DNA of 45,292 bases from Acidobacteriota bacterium (lineage in GTDB: Bacteria > Acidobacteriota > Terriglobia > Terriglobales > Acidobacteriaceae). This document shows, piece after piece, positions 19,565 through 29,306 of this stretch. How positions within the stretch are numbered: position 1 is the first letter of the stretch; every line of letters starts with the position of its first letter. The position numbers were made by a program, and so were the translations under genes. The DNA lies in assembly GCA_021806005.1 (NCBI GenBank), contig JAJZDM010000017.1:1-45292 (forward strand), read 5' to 3'. The notes beneath the pieces were generated by a model. That model did not search any database. It had not been told where the DNA came from and saw only the letters and a list, made by a program, of their open reading frames with translations.

Positions 19565-20518
19565 ATGACGTTCCTCACCGCCTCCGATCCTCATCTCACC
19601 ACCTCGCTCCCCCACGACGAGCGGTTTCTGGAGCGCATCGAGGACGGTTGGCGGCTCGACCTCACCAACTTCGTCCAGAATGGCATTCCTCAAATCCTCT
19701 TCGCGCTGCTGCTGGCCTTCCTCTTCCAGTGGGTCATCGGCTTGTTCGTCAAGCGCCTGCACCGCCATGCGGACCGCCTCGTCGCCAATCATCAACGCGC
19801 CGGCCAGCTTCGCACCATGGCAGCCATCCTGCGCGCCACCTCCTTTGGCATCGCCGGCTTCTATCTCCTCACGCAGATCTTGAGCGCCCTTGGCGTCTCT
19901 CTGGGTCCCTTCATCGCCTCGGCCGGCGTCATCGGACTGGGCATCAGCTTCGGCGCCCAGTCCATCTTCAAGGACATGCTCACCGGCATCTTCATCCTCA
20001 TCGAAAATCAGTACTCCGTCGGAGACGGCATCCGAATCGCCGGTCTCTCCGGAACCGTCGAAGACCTCAGCCTCCGCGTCACCCGCCTGCGCGACAGTGA
20101 CGGCACGGTCCACATCATCCCCAACAGCCAGATCACCACCGTCTCCAACCTCTCCCGCGACTTCTCCGTGGGCACGCTCAACATCTCCGTGGACGCTCGC
20201 GAGAATCCCGATCGCGTCATCTCCGTTCTGCGCACCCTGGCCGACTCGCTGCGCAAAGACGAAGCCTTTCGGGATGTTGTCATCGCAGAACCCAGCATCC
20301 TCGGCGTCGACAAGATCATCGGCTATGAGGTCATCTACCCGATCAGCGTCCATGTGATGGTGAACCAGCGCGATGCGGTGATGCGCGAACTCCGCCGCCG
20401 CATCCTTCTGGCCTTCGATCGGGAAAACATCACCCTCGCCTCCACCAGCAGCACGCAGATCATCGCCACGCCCGTCCCCAACCCCGAAACTCCCCAAAGC
20501 GCGGCCACGCCTGACTGA
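19565..20518 (+). CDS. MscS-family small-conductance mechanosensitive channel
   Basis: The 317-aa inner-membrane protein has three predicted transmembrane helices. The last is the pore-lining GVIGLGISFGAQSIF, followed by the family signature KDMLTGIFILIENQYSVGD. The cytoplasmic beta domain (GTVEDLSLRVTRLRDSDGTVHIIPNSQI) and the vestibule domain follow. It releases solutes on hypo-osmotic shock. A loosely spaced AAGGA site lies upstream. The gene is divergent from the E1 gene. Confidence 0.92.
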   Translation: MTFLTASDPHLTTSLPHDERFLERIEDGWRLDLTNFVQNGIPQILFALLLAFLFQWVIGLFVKRLHRHADRLVANHQRAGQLRTMAAILRATSFGIAGFYLLTQILSALGVSLGPFIASAGVIGLGISFGAQSIFKDMLTGIFILIENQYSVGDGIRIAGLSGTVEDLSLRVTRLRDSDGTVHIIPNSQITTVSNLSRDFSVGTLNISVDARENPDRVISVLRTLADSLRKDEAFRDVVIAEPSILGVDKIIGYEVIYPISVHVMVNQRDAVMRELRRRILLAFDRENITLASTSSTQIIATPVPNPETPQSAATPD

Positions 20519-20529
20519 TCTCCGCCTCC

Positions 20530-22692
20530 TTACAGCACCTTCTCCAACTCCTGCGCACTCTCAATGGGGGGCAGGCAGGAACCTCCCCGGCAAACTACGG
20601 CCACTCCTCCCTCCCTCGCCGGCAGATAAGGCAGCGTCTCGCTCAGCGCCGGTGGCAGCGTCTCCAGTTGATCCCAGCGCAGCCGGATCACGCTACGGTT
20701 CACCGCATATCCGGCCATCGCCGCCGCCGCCAGTTCCTCCGCCCCCGCACCCTCTCCCATCACACACACCTGCACCGTCCCCTCCACCGCTCGCCGCAGC
20801 GCCAGTCCAAAGCTGGCCGCATACAAGCCAAAGTGCTCCACAATCCCGGCAAAGGTCTCTATCGTCTCCAGGGCGCGTCTTTGGTACTCATCCTCGCCGG
20901 TCAACGCCGCCAGACGCAGCAGGGCCGTCGCCGCGGTCGCATTTCCTGCCGGTGTCGGGGAGTCCTGCAACGGCTTGCGCCGCGCCGCCAGCGCCCCAAT
21001 AGCGCCCCCATCCGGGATCGTGTCCCAGAACCCTCCTCCGCTCCGGTCGTAGAACCGGGCCTGCATCGCATCGGCAATCTGCCGCGCTGCATTGAAGTAG
21101 CTCAACTCACCGGTGGTCTCCCATGCATCCAGGGCGGCGTTGGCCACAAAGGCATAGTCCTCCAGCGTCCCCTGCACCCGCCTCGAGACCACGCCCTCCA
21201 CAGCCGGCTCCCCGTAGGCCACCACATGCGCCATTCCGCTCTCCGCGCTCCAGGCCGTCTCCAGCACCCTGTCCAGAGACCGCAGCGCAAACGCCACCGG
21301 CTCCTTCAACCCCAACGTTCGGCCCGCTGCCAGGTACGCGGAGATGCACATGCCGTTCCATCCCGTGTACACCGTCTTGTCCACGTAAGGGGTCTGGCGC
21401 TGCAGCCTTGCAGCGTACATCTTCCGCTTGGCACTGGCCAGCACCGCATCCCTCTCTGCAAACCCCGCAGGCCCCGTCCGGTGCAGCACGTTCTTCTGCG
21501 GATGATGATGCATATCTCCCACCACCCGCAGGTCGAAGTATCTCTCCGCCGCCGCAAACTCTTCGGCCGTCAACACTGCTGCAGCCTCATCCCGCGTCCA
21601 GGTAAAGTAATCGCCATCATCCTCCAGCGAGACGTCCGCATCCTGCGACGCATAGAAACCACCCTGCTCGCGATCGCTCAACCACTCATCCATCCAACGC
21701 AGGATATCCTCGGCCACGCACCTCATCTCGGCCCCCGCCTCCAGCCCCGCAAAGCACTGTGCCGCATGGCTGTAGTTCTTCAACAACTCGCTGTTGTCAT
21801 AGGCCATCTTTTCAAAGTGCGGCACCCCCCACCGCTCATCCACCGAATAGCGATGAAAGCCCCCGGCCAGTTGGTCATACATCCCGCCTGCGGCCATCTT
21901 CTCCAACGTCACCAGGGCAGCGTGCCTGGCCCGCTCCGCGTCCAGAGCTCCAACCTGGCCACCTCCGTGGCTACCCCTGCCTGCGGCGTCCATCAGCAGA
22001 TCCAGAGCCCCCGGATGGGGAAACTTCGGCTGCGATCCAAACCCGCCATTCCTCGCATCGAACTGCTTCAGAATCGAATCCAGAAGCTTCTCCAGCAGCA
22101 CACCGCCGGCCGCATTCCCTCCCGCCGGCGTCACCCCCAGCGCCGCTCGTCCCGAGAAGCTCTCATTATGTTCAATGGCGTGCATCACCCCGGCAGCCGT
22201 CTCTTCCACCTCCTGGCGCCGATTGGCAAAGGCATCGGCCATCGTAAGCAGTACGCGCTGAAAGCTGGGCCGCCCATAGCGCTCCTCCGGGGGAAAGTAG
22301 GTGCCGCCAAAGTAGGGTCTCCCCTCCGGGGTAAGAAACGCGGTCAGCGGCCAGCCACCCTGCCCGCTCATTGCCGCCACCGCCGCCTGATAACGCGTAT
22401 CCACATCGGGCCGCTCATCCCGATCCACCTTCACGGCTACAAACCGTTCATTGATAATCTTCGCCGTCTCCGCGCTCTCATAGCTCTCGCGGTCCATCAC
22501 ATGGCACCAGTGGCACCAGACGGCTCCTATATCCAGCAGCACCGGCCTGTTCTCGCGCCTGGCCCTGGCAAAGGCCTCCGCTCCCCACTCATTCCACGCA
22601 ATCGGCTGATGCTGCGCGGAGCGCAGGTATGCTGAGGCTGCCCTGCTCAAAGAATTCAACGGTGCTTCATGCTTGGGAGATGGATCGCTCAT
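20530..22692 (-). CDS. YyaL/DUF255 thioredoxin-domain protein
   Basis: The protein (about 720 aa) begins with a thioredoxin-like domain containing AVWCHWCHVMDRESYE (a CxxC motif), then FLTPEGRPYFGGTYFPP. A long (alpha/alpha)6-barrel resembling N-acylglucosamine epimerase or glycosidase folds follows, with GGMYDQLAGGFHRYSVDERW and VPHFEKMAYDN. These are the hallmarks of the SSP411/YyaL family, whose biochemical role is unsettled. I chose the ATG at 22692 (MSDPSPK), preceded by GGGGGAC. An ATG 36 nt upstream is possible. It lies 124 bp downstream of the S10 peptidase on the same strand. Confidence 0.9.
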   Translation of the reverse strand: MSDPSPKHEAPLNSLSRAASAYLRSAQHQPIAWNEWGAEAFARARRENRPVLLDIGAVWCHWCHVMDRESYESAETAKIINERFVAVKVDRDERPDVDTRYQAAVAAMSGQGGWPLTAFLTPEGRPYFGGTYFPPEERYGRPSFQRVLLTMADAFANRRQEVEETAAGVMHAIEHNESFSGRAALGVTPAGGNAAGGVLLEKLLDSILKQFDARNGGFGSQPKFPHPGALDLLMDAAGRGSHGGGQVGALDAERARHAALVTLEKMAAGGMYDQLAGGFHRYSVDERWGVPHFEKMAYDNSELLKNYSHAAQCFAGLEAGAEMRCVAEDILRWMDEWLSDREQGGFYASQDADVSLEDDGDYFTWTRDEAAAVLTAEEFAAAERYFDLRVVGDMHHHPQKNVLHRTGPAGFAERDAVLASAKRKMYAARLQRQTPYVDKTVYTGWNGMCISAYLAAGRTLGLKEPVAFALRSLDRVLETAWSAESGMAHVVAYGEPAVEGVVSRRVQGTLEDYAFVANAALDAWETTGELSYFNAARQIADAMQARFYDRSGGGFWDTIPDGGAIGALAARRKPLQDSPTPAGNATAATALLRLAALTGEDEYQRRALETIETFAGIVEHFGLYAASFGLALRRAVEGTVQVCVMGEGAGAEELAAAAMAGYAVNRSVIRLRWDQLETLPPALSETLPYLPAREGGVAVVCRGGSCLPPIESAQELEKVL

Positions 22693-22816
22693 TGTCCCCC
22701 AGTCTAAATGCCCAGCCCAAATCCCCAACCCAACTCGGTTCTACGATCGTCAGTACCCGCATCGCCACCGTCAGCGATTCTCCCCGGCACACTCCCAACC
22801 AGTTCCCGCCCGCATC

Positions 22817-24427
22817 CTACTTCGCAATGGCCGTCGGATACCACTGCTCCAGATCCGCATGGAACTGTTTCAGCGCCTCCACGTTCAGATACACCATGTG
22901 TCCCGCCGGATAATACCCGAACTGCACGTTGGAAGCGATCGAAGGCGGCAGCAACATCTGCGCAATATCGTGCTCGGTGCTGAAGAACGGTGTCGCCAGG
23001 TCAAACCACCCATTTGCCGAGTACACCTTCAGGTGCGGGTTCTTCCGCATCGCATCGCCCAGGTCGATCACCGTATCCGGCATCTGCTGCGGACGCCCAA
23101 ACCCCTGTCGAACGCCCGCGGGCCTATGCTTCCAGTCCCAGTCCTTGTTCACGCCCGGTCCCTGCAAATCGTAAGGTTCCGAGTCCGTATACTTCAACTC
23201 GTTCTGCAGGTAGTTGTGGAACGCGCCCACAAAGGCGCCGGAGATCCCCGTATCCGAGGGATCGAACCCCGGATTCTCACCCGCCGCATCCACATCGAAC
23301 GCCTCGAACCGCGCGTCATACCGCCCCAGAATCTGGTCGTCGTCACGGAACAACTCCTTGCGGAAGTGGATCGCCGGAATTCTCAGCTTCGAGTCCTTCA
23401 CATACTGCACGCTCAGCCCCGTAAACGCCGCCACCTGCTTGGCCGTCGCGTCAAAGTCCTCAGCCGACAGACCATCGCCCTGCTCCAGCGCCGTCGCATA
23501 CGGGCCGCGCGCAAAGTCCCTCGCCTTCTGTACAAACTCCTGCATCGTGCCGGTGTGCGGAACCTTGTTGTAGTACCAGGCAATCGCCGCATAGCTCGGC
23601 AGGTAATACTCCGGACCCAGGTCATATCCCGGGCTCATCACGTTATAGTTCAGGATCGACGACAGCAGCACCACGCCGTTGAACTCGATCCCATCCTCAT
23701 TCAGCGCCGCCACCAGCGCCGCCGACCGTGGCGTCCCATAGCTCTCGCCAAACAAAAACTTCGGCGAGTTCCATCGGTTGTTGATCGTGATGTAGCGCGT
23801 AATGAATCTCTCAAACGCTTTCACATCTTCATCCACACCCGCAAAGTCCTTCACCGTTCCCTTGCCCGCCAGGCGCGAAAACCCCGTCAGCGGCGCGTCG
23901 ATAAACACCAGATCCGTCTTGTCGATCAAGCTGTACTGGTTCGGCACCACCGTAAACGGCGCCGGCCCGGTAGCCTTCGGGCTCTCCGTCACCACCCTCA
24001 CCGGCCCCACCGACCCCATATGCAGCCACAAGCTCGCCGACCCCGGCCCACCGTTATAGAGAAACGTCACCGGCCGCGTACCTGGCGCAGCACCGTCCTC
24101 CGTATACGCCACATAGAACATCGTCCCAATCGGCTTGTCTGCTTCATTCTTGATCAGGAGCGTCCCCGCGGTCGCCGTGTAGTGTACCGTCCGCTCACCT
24201 GCCGTCCAGTCGTGCCGGGTCTCTACCTTTACTTCCGCCGGCACAGGCAGCGCGCCATCATCCTTCGTCTCCGGCTGCGTCTTCTCAGCTTGTGCATCAG
24301 GACTGTGCCGCTGCTGCGCGTCCTGCGCATATGCGTTCGGCAACGACATCATCCAACCCGTCAGCGCCAACGCCGAAACTCCAGCCACGCGCAACCCGCC
24401 TCGGAAACCTCTCGCCATCCTGTTCAA
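22817..24427 (-). CDS. Secreted serine carboxypeptidase-like peptidase, family S10
   Basis: The protein has an N-terminal signal segment (GLRVAGVSALALTGWMMSLPNAYAQ) and the S10 layout. The oxyanion block is NGGPGSASLWLHMGSVGP and the nucleophile is FGESYGT. The catalytic Asp lies in NGWFDLATPF and the His in YYPAGHMVYLN near the C-terminus. It would remove C-terminal residues from peptides outside the cytoplasm. The start is debatable. AGGAGG is followed after 6 nt by a TTG at 24427, and an ATG comes 9 nt later (24418) at poor spacing, so I placed the start at the TTG. Confidence 0.88.
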   Translation of the reverse strand: MNRMARGFRGGLRVAGVSALALTGWMMSLPNAYAQDAQQRHSPDAQAEKTQPETKDDGALPVPAEVKVETRHDWTAGERTVHYTATAGTLLIKNEADKPIGTMFYVAYTEDGAAPGTRPVTFLYNGGPGSASLWLHMGSVGPVRVVTESPKATGPAPFTVVPNQYSLIDKTDLVFIDAPLTGFSRLAGKGTVKDFAGVDEDVKAFERFITRYITINNRWNSPKFLFGESYGTPRSAALVAALNEDGIEFNGVVLLSSILNYNVMSPGYDLGPEYYLPSYAAIAWYYNKVPHTGTMQEFVQKARDFARGPYATALEQGDGLSAEDFDATAKQVAAFTGLSVQYVKDSKLRIPAIHFRKELFRDDDQILGRYDARFEAFDVDAAGENPGFDPSDTGISGAFVGAFHNYLQNELKYTDSEPYDLQGPGVNKDWDWKHRPAGVRQGFGRPQQMPDTVIDLGDAMRKNPHLKVYSANGWFDLATPFFSTEHDIAQMLLPPSIASNVQFGYYPAGHMVYLNVEALKQFHADLEQWYPTAIAK

Positions 24428-24626
24428 GGAGCACCTCCTGAAGACCTGAAGATCTGTTGCTGCAAATGCCGTGCCTCGCAGATGCAGTGACTGTTGATAC
24501 GACCCTATACGAGTGCCCCACACCAAAAGTCTCGCTCCGGTCGCAACCATCGCTCCCGGTCCCGCGCCAGGGCTTGTAGAGCATCACCTCCTGCCGGCAA
24601 AGGTTATGCGAAGATAAGCGCAGGCC

Positions 24627-27263
24627 ATGAGCACGCTGCAGCCAACCGAGACCCTCTCCGACCTCCTTCATCGCGTCTTCGGCCACGGTGCCTTCCGCGC
24701 ACACCAGCAGCAGGTCTGCGAGACTGCGTCCGCCGGCCGCGACCTTCTCCTGGTCATGCCCACCGGAGCCGGCAAGAGCCTCTGCTACCAACTTCCCGCA
24801 CTCGCCCGCCGTTCCTCCGGCAGCGCCGGCGCCGCGCTGGTCATCTCCCCGCTCATCGCCCTCATGGACGACCAGGCCTCCAAACTCTCTGTCCTTGGCC
24901 TGCGCGTCGCCCGAGTGCACTCCGGCCTCTCCCGCGACGAAGCCCGCCAGGCCTGCCGCGACTATCTCTCCGGCGACCTCGACTTTCTATTCATCGCCCC
25001 CGAACGCCTCCGCGTCCCCGGCTTTCCGGAGATGCTGGTCAAGCGCAAACCCTGTCTGGTCGCCGTCGATGAGGCGCACTGCATCTCCCAGTGGGGCCAT
25101 GACTTTCGCCCCGATTACCGCACTCTGGGCCAGTATCTACCCGCCCTGCGCCCCGCTCCCATCCTCGCCCTCACCGCTACGGCAACCCCCACGGTTCAGC
25201 GCGATATTATCGTCCAGCTCGGCCTCCAGGACCCCGCCGTCTTCATCACTGGCTTTCGCCGTCACAACCTCGCTGTGGAGGTCGTCGAACTCTCCAAGCC
25301 CCAGCGCGCCGGCTTCGCCACCCAAATCCTCCAGACACCAGGCTCCCTTCCAGCCATCGTCTATGCCCAGTCCCGCCGGGACGCCGATGAGTTGGCCTCC
25401 ACGCTGCACCAGCACTTCCCCACCGCCGCCTACCACGCCGGTCTGGACCCAGCCACCCGCGACAAAGTGCAGCGTGCCTTCCTGTCCGGAAGGCTGGAGG
25501 TCGTCGTCGCCACTGTGGCCTTTGGCATGGGCGTCGACAAAGCCGACATCCGCACCGTCATCCACGTGGCCCTCCCAGGATCGGTGGAGGCGTACTACCA
25601 GGAGATCGGCCGCGCCGGCCGCGATGGCCTTCCCTCCCGCGCCATCCTCCTTCACGGCTTCGCCGACCGCCGCCTCCAGGAGTTCTTCCTGGAGAAGAAC
25701 TACCCCCCCACCTCAGACCTCGAGCGCGTCGCCGAATCCCTCCCGGCGGAGTTCACCCCTGTGGACGTGCTGCACAACGCTCTGGTCAAAAAGCGCCTCG
25801 CCATCGACCGCGAGACCCTCGACCGCACCATCGAGAAGCTTCTCATCGCCGGCGTCTGCCATATGGATATCAACGGCGATGTTCGCCGGTTAGCAGACCA
25901 ACCCGCCGGGCAGAAGAACCAGGCAGCGTGGAAGTCCGCCTATGAGACCCAGGTCGCCATTCGCCGCGCCCAGGTAGACAGCATGATCGCCTTTGCGGAG
26001 TCCACCACCTGCCGCATGACCAGCCTGGTTCAGCACTTCGGCGATACCACGGACCGGCTCAAACCCTGCGGCCTGTGCGACATCTGCAACCCCGCCGCCG
26101 GCGGAGCCGCCAACGCTGCTCACCAGCCCGGTCCAACCGAGCGCCGCTGGCTGCTCCAGATCCTCTCCACCCTGGAGCAGCGCAGCACCTCTACCGGCAA
26201 GCTCTTCACCGAACTCAACCTGGCCAGGGACCGCAAGACCTTCGATGCCCTCCTGGACGGCCTCGCCCGGTCCGGCCTCCTCACTCTCACCAATGAGACC
26301 TTCCACACGGATGACAACCGCGACATCACCTATCGAAAGGTAACTATCACCCACGACGGCAGGACCGTGGTCTCTAACGGTGAAGACGCAGCCCTCGACA
26401 CCGTCTGGCTGCGCAGCGCCATCCCGGAAGCCTCCCGAAAGAAGAGAGCGCCCGCCATGAAATCGGAGGGCGGGAGACGAGCCGGCACCAGGCACAACAG
26501 CTCTGGACTCACGAACTCCGGGCATGCCGACTCCGGGCCGAGCCACCCATCCTCGCAGGAGCCCGGCCCCCTCACCCCCGCGGCCGAACATCTCCTCCGT
26601 CACCTCCGCAACTGGCGCACCGAGACCGCTCGCCCCAGCGGAACCCCCGCCATACTCATTCTGCCCGACCCCGTCCTGCGCTCCATCGCCGTCCATGCTC
26701 CACAGACCCTCACCGCCCTCCATGCTGTTCCCGGCATCAGCTCCGCCAAAGTCGATCGTTACGGCCCAGAGCTGATCGCCATCTGCCGCGGCCAGCAGTA
26801 TCCCATCTCCAGCACAGCCCCTCGAGATCCCGGCACGGATCATCTGGACGCACGCCCCACCCAACCCCCTTCCGCCCCGGCGTCGGCAAAACGCCGCCTG
26901 CCATCGCTCGTTCCCGCGACCTCCGCCAAGCCAGAGCCCTCCCGCAAAGCCGCAGAGCCTTCCTCTCCTTCGGCCTTACCGCAGGCCCGGCCAACCGCTG
27001 CCCCGCGCGCCCCAACAACACCTCAGTCCGCCGAGCTCACCCCGACACAGCTCACCCTTGAAGCACGCCTCAAGGACTGGCGCCGCGACGCAGCCAGGGC
27101 AACCGGCCTACCCACCTTCTTTATCCTCTCGGACACGGTGCTGCACAGCATCGTCCTCAGCAAGCCCGGATCCCTGCAGGCCCTGGCCTCCGTTCGCGGT
27201 CTCAGCCGCGACAAGATCTCCCAGTTCGGCCCCACCCTCCTCGAACTCTGTCGCGCCGAATAG
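24627..27263 (+). CDS. recQ: RecQ-family ATP-dependent DNA helicase with two HRDC domains
   Basis: The 878-aa 3'-5' helicase acts in replication-fork repair and recombination. The SF2 core has FRAHQQQV, the Walker A motif MPTGAGKS (44-51), DEAH (148-151) with CISQWGHDFRPDY, and motif VI EIGRAGRDG. A RecQ zinc-binding region with CGLCDIC follows. The C-terminus is unusual: two HRDC-like domains (about 649-720 and 809-876) are joined by a Pro/Ala/Ser-rich linker. They are clearly related, compare LLRHLRNWRTETARPSGTPA with LEARLKDWRRDAARATGLP. E. coli RecQ is about 610 aa with one HRDC. The gene is divergent from the S10 peptidase and 66 bp before glmU. Confidence 0.93.
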   Translation: MSTLQPTETLSDLLHRVFGHGAFRAHQQQVCETASAGRDLLLVMPTGAGKSLCYQLPALARRSSGSAGAALVISPLIALMDDQASKLSVLGLRVARVHSGLSRDEARQACRDYLSGDLDFLFIAPERLRVPGFPEMLVKRKPCLVAVDEAHCISQWGHDFRPDYRTLGQYLPALRPAPILALTATATPTVQRDIIVQLGLQDPAVFITGFRRHNLAVEVVELSKPQRAGFATQILQTPGSLPAIVYAQSRRDADELASTLHQHFPTAAYHAGLDPATRDKVQRAFLSGRLEVVVATVAFGMGVDKADIRTVIHVALPGSVEAYYQEIGRAGRDGLPSRAILLHGFADRRLQEFFLEKNYPPTSDLERVAESLPAEFTPVDVLHNALVKKRLAIDRETLDRTIEKLLIAGVCHMDINGDVRRLADQPAGQKNQAAWKSAYETQVAIRRAQVDSMIAFAESTTCRMTSLVQHFGDTTDRLKPCGLCDICNPAAGGAANAAHQPGPTERRWLLQILSTLEQRSTSTGKLFTELNLARDRKTFDALLDGLARSGLLTLTNETFHTDDNRDITYRKVTITHDGRTVVSNGEDAALDTVWLRSAIPEASRKKRAPAMKSEGGRRAGTRHNSSGLTNSGHADSGPSHPSSQEPGPLTPAAEHLLRHLRNWRTETARPSGTPAILILPDPVLRSIAVHAPQTLTALHAVPGISSAKVDRYGPELIAICRGQQYPISSTAPRDPGTDHLDARPTQPPSAPASAKRRLPSLVPATSAKPEPSRKAAEPSSPSALPQARPTAAPRAPTTPQSAELTPTQLTLEARLKDWRRDAARATGLPTFFILSDTVLHSIVLSKPGSLQALASVRGLSRDKISQFGPTLLELCRAE

Positions 27264-27329
27264 CCGGTAAGAGAACCTTCGGCAAGCACTCCTCTCCTAC
27301 AAACCCCTGCATCAGACGATAATCACCCT

Positions 27330-28751
27330 ATGGACACCACTTCCTTCGGAATCGCCATCATGGCGGCCGGCAAAGGCACTCGCCTGAACTCCCGCCGCCC
27401 TAAAGTCCTGCACGAGATCGGCGGCCAGGCACTGCTGCTGCACGTCATCGCCGCCGCCAGAGTCCTCGTCCCCGCTACGCAGATCTACTGCATCATCGGC
27501 CACCAGGCGGAGGCGGTCCGCGCCGCCGCAGCCTCCACTGGCGTTCACTTCGTCCTCCAGCCGGAGCAGCTCGGCACCGGCCATGCCATGCAGCAGCTTC
27601 GCCAGCACCTCGCCACGAGTCACCAACCCGCTCCGGAGAACCTTCTCGTCCTCTCCGGCGACGTCCCCCTCATCCAGCCCTCCACCCTCCAGGCCCTCTG
27701 CGGCTTCCACCTCGCCGAGCGCGCGGCCATGACCATCCTCAGTGCCGTACCGCCCAACCCCACTGGCTACGGCCGCGTCCTCCGTGTCTCGGACGCTTCG
27801 CCGGAGGTTCAGGCCATCGTCGAACAGAAGGCCCTCACCGCGGCCCAGCTCTCCGCCCCGGAGATCAACTCCGGTATCTACTGCTTCCGCACCTCTGCGC
27901 TCTTCGCGCACCTTGACGCCCTTACCCCCAACAATGCCCACGGCGAGCTGTACCTCACCGACGTCGCCGCTCTGCTCGTCGCGCAGCACGAACGGGTCGT
28001 CGCCCTACGTTCCGCCGGCCCGGTCGAAGAGGTGCTCGGCGCCAACACCATCGAGGAGATGATGCACCTGGACGCCGCCATGCGCCTGGCCACCGCTCGT
28101 CGCCTTATGGCTCTGGGCGTCACCATCTTTCGCCCCGAGACCTCGACCATCGACGCCACCGTCCAGATCGGCCCGGACACCATCCTCCAGCCCTTCGTTC
28201 AACTGCTGGGCAACACCCGGATCGGCTCCAACTGCCGCATCGGATCCTACAACGTGCTGGAGAACACCCAGCTTGGGGATAATGTTCTGATTCGCCCCAA
28301 CTGCGTCATCGCAGACGCTACCATCGGGAACGACGCAAAGCTGGGCCCCTTCTCCCATCTCCGTCCCGGAAGCCAGATCGGCGAAGAGGCCCACATCGGC
28401 AACTTCGTCGAAACCAAGAACACCAGGGTCGGACGCAGGTCCAAGGCCAACCACCTCGCCTATCTGGGAGACTCCACCCTGGGCTCCGACGTGAACATCG
28501 GCGCCGGCACCATCACCTGCAACTACGACGGAGAAAAGAAGTACCCCACCACCATCGGCAATGGAGCCTTTATCGGCTCCAACTCCACGCTGGTCGCCCC
28601 CATCACCATCGGCGACACAGCCTACGTTGCCGCCGCATCCTGCATCACAGAAGAAGTCCCTGCGGACTCCCTGGCGCTCGGACGCAGCCGTCAAGTCAAT
28701 AAACCGGGATGGGTCAGCGCCCGCAAGCAATCGGCAAAACGCTGCGACTGA
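27330..28751 (+). CDS. glmU: Bifunctional UDP-GlcNAc pyrophosphorylase / glucosamine-1-phosphate acetyltransferase
   Basis: The 473-aa enzyme makes UDP-GlcNAc for peptidoglycan and other glycans. The uridyltransferase domain has IMAAGKGTRLNSRRPKVLHEIGG near the N-terminus and LSGDVPLI further on. The left-handed beta-helix with hexapeptide repeats starts near VQIGPDTILQPFV. It carries the acetyltransferase residues in GNFVETKN, KANHLAYLGDS and GAGTITCNYDG. No Shine-Dalgarno is visible before the ATG. It could share a transcript with the dehydratase 82 bp downstream. Confidence 0.96.
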   Translation: MDTTSFGIAIMAAGKGTRLNSRRPKVLHEIGGQALLLHVIAAARVLVPATQIYCIIGHQAEAVRAAAASTGVHFVLQPEQLGTGHAMQQLRQHLATSHQPAPENLLVLSGDVPLIQPSTLQALCGFHLAERAAMTILSAVPPNPTGYGRVLRVSDASPEVQAIVEQKALTAAQLSAPEINSGIYCFRTSALFAHLDALTPNNAHGELYLTDVAALLVAQHERVVALRSAGPVEEVLGANTIEEMMHLDAAMRLATARRLMALGVTIFRPETSTIDATVQIGPDTILQPFVQLLGNTRIGSNCRIGSYNVLENTQLGDNVLIRPNCVIADATIGNDAKLGPFSHLRPGSQIGEEAHIGNFVETKNTRVGRRSKANHLAYLGDSTLGSDVNIGAGTITCNYDGEKKYPTTIGNGAFIGSNSTLVAPITIGDTAYVAAASCITEEVPADSLALGRSRQVNKPGWVSARKQSAKRCD

Positions 28752-28833
28752 ACCGAAGGGAGCCATCCCAAAAACAGGATCCAGCATCACCATCAGCAAC
28801 GGAACCAGCAATGACGTACCAGGAGGAGTCAGG

Positions 28834-29133
28834 ATGCCCTTCAGGACCCCGGAACCGCTCTCGGCCGCTCAGTTGCAGGCCTCGCTCGCCAACCTGCCCG
28901 CATGGAAGGTGGAGAACGGCGAACTGGCAAGAACCGCCGTCTTTGCAGACTTCCAGCGGGCCATGGAGTTCGTCAACCAGGTAGCTGGCCTGGCGGAGGC
29001 CGCCGGCCACCATCCTGACATCGACATCCGCTACAACAAAGTTCGTCTCGGCCTCACCACGCACGATGCCAGAGGAATTACCCAGAAGGATATACACCTC
29101 GCTCTGGAGATTGAAAGAAATTTACAAACTTGA
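28834..29133 (+). CDS. Pterin-4a-carbinolamine dehydratase
   Basis: The 99-aa protein has the PCD active-site pattern GHHPDIDIRYNKVRLGLTTH, including the His-His-Pro and the later His. The usual opening is MPFRTPEPLSAAQLQASLANLPAWK. It dehydrates the 4a-hydroxy pterin made by aromatic amino acid hydroxylases, restoring the cofactor. The start is fixed by AGGAGGAG about 5 nt before the ATG. A longer frame from 28561 is antisense/out-of-frame over glmU and was not used. No phenylalanine hydroxylase gene is in the window. Confidence 0.92.
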   Translation: MPFRTPEPLSAAQLQASLANLPAWKVENGELARTAVFADFQRAMEFVNQVAGLAEAAGHHPDIDIRYNKVRLGLTTHDARGITQKDIHLALEIERNLQT

Positions 29134-29145
29134 TGCCGCCAGGGC

Positions 29146-29176
29146 TGGACATCCCCGTCCGGATATGTGCTATATT
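29146..29176 (+). promoter_or_regulatory. Promoter of the candidate small RNA
   Basis: A -35-like TGGACA (29146-29151) and an extended -10 TGCTATATT (hexamer at 29171-29176) are 19 bp apart. The extended TG may offset the long spacer. The predicted start is near 29183. Confidence 0.4.
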
Positions 29177-29182
29177 CTTTTT

Positions 29183-29306
29183 AGCGTAGATTTCTCCCAA
29201 AGAGCATATCTCGCGAAAGTTTCTCGAGCGTCCTCAATCCTCGAGAGTAAGTTGCGTCACTGGCCTCCCGGCACGGACAAAGCACCGTTCGTGCCGTCTT
29301 TTTTTT
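29183..29306 (+). ncRNA. Candidate small RNA of about 124 nt
   Basis: An extended -10 promoter at one end and a strong intrinsic terminator at the other bracket about 124 nt with no ribosome site or coding frame of note. Inside is a hairpin with perfect arms TCTCGAG and CTCGAGA around about 10 nt (29223-29246 region). I do not recognise an Rfam family. It could instead be only the 3' end of the upstream operon. Confidence 0.35.
29269..29306 (+). terminator. Intrinsic terminator
   Basis: A 10-bp stem, CGGCACGGAC paired with GTTCGTGCCG (one G-U pair, 8-nt loop), is followed by TCTTTTTTTT. It is a strong factor-independent terminator on the plus strand. Confidence 0.85.

Noticed and set aside
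20668-22635. 655-codon plus-strand frame opposite the YyaL gene
   Set aside because: It is a shadow of the real minus-strand gene, with low-complexity His/Arg/Pro-rich translation.
22673-24490. 605-codon plus-strand frame opposite the S10 peptidase
   Set aside because: It is antisense to a gene with intact S10 catalytic motifs; the translation is Arg/His-rich with no recognisable motif.
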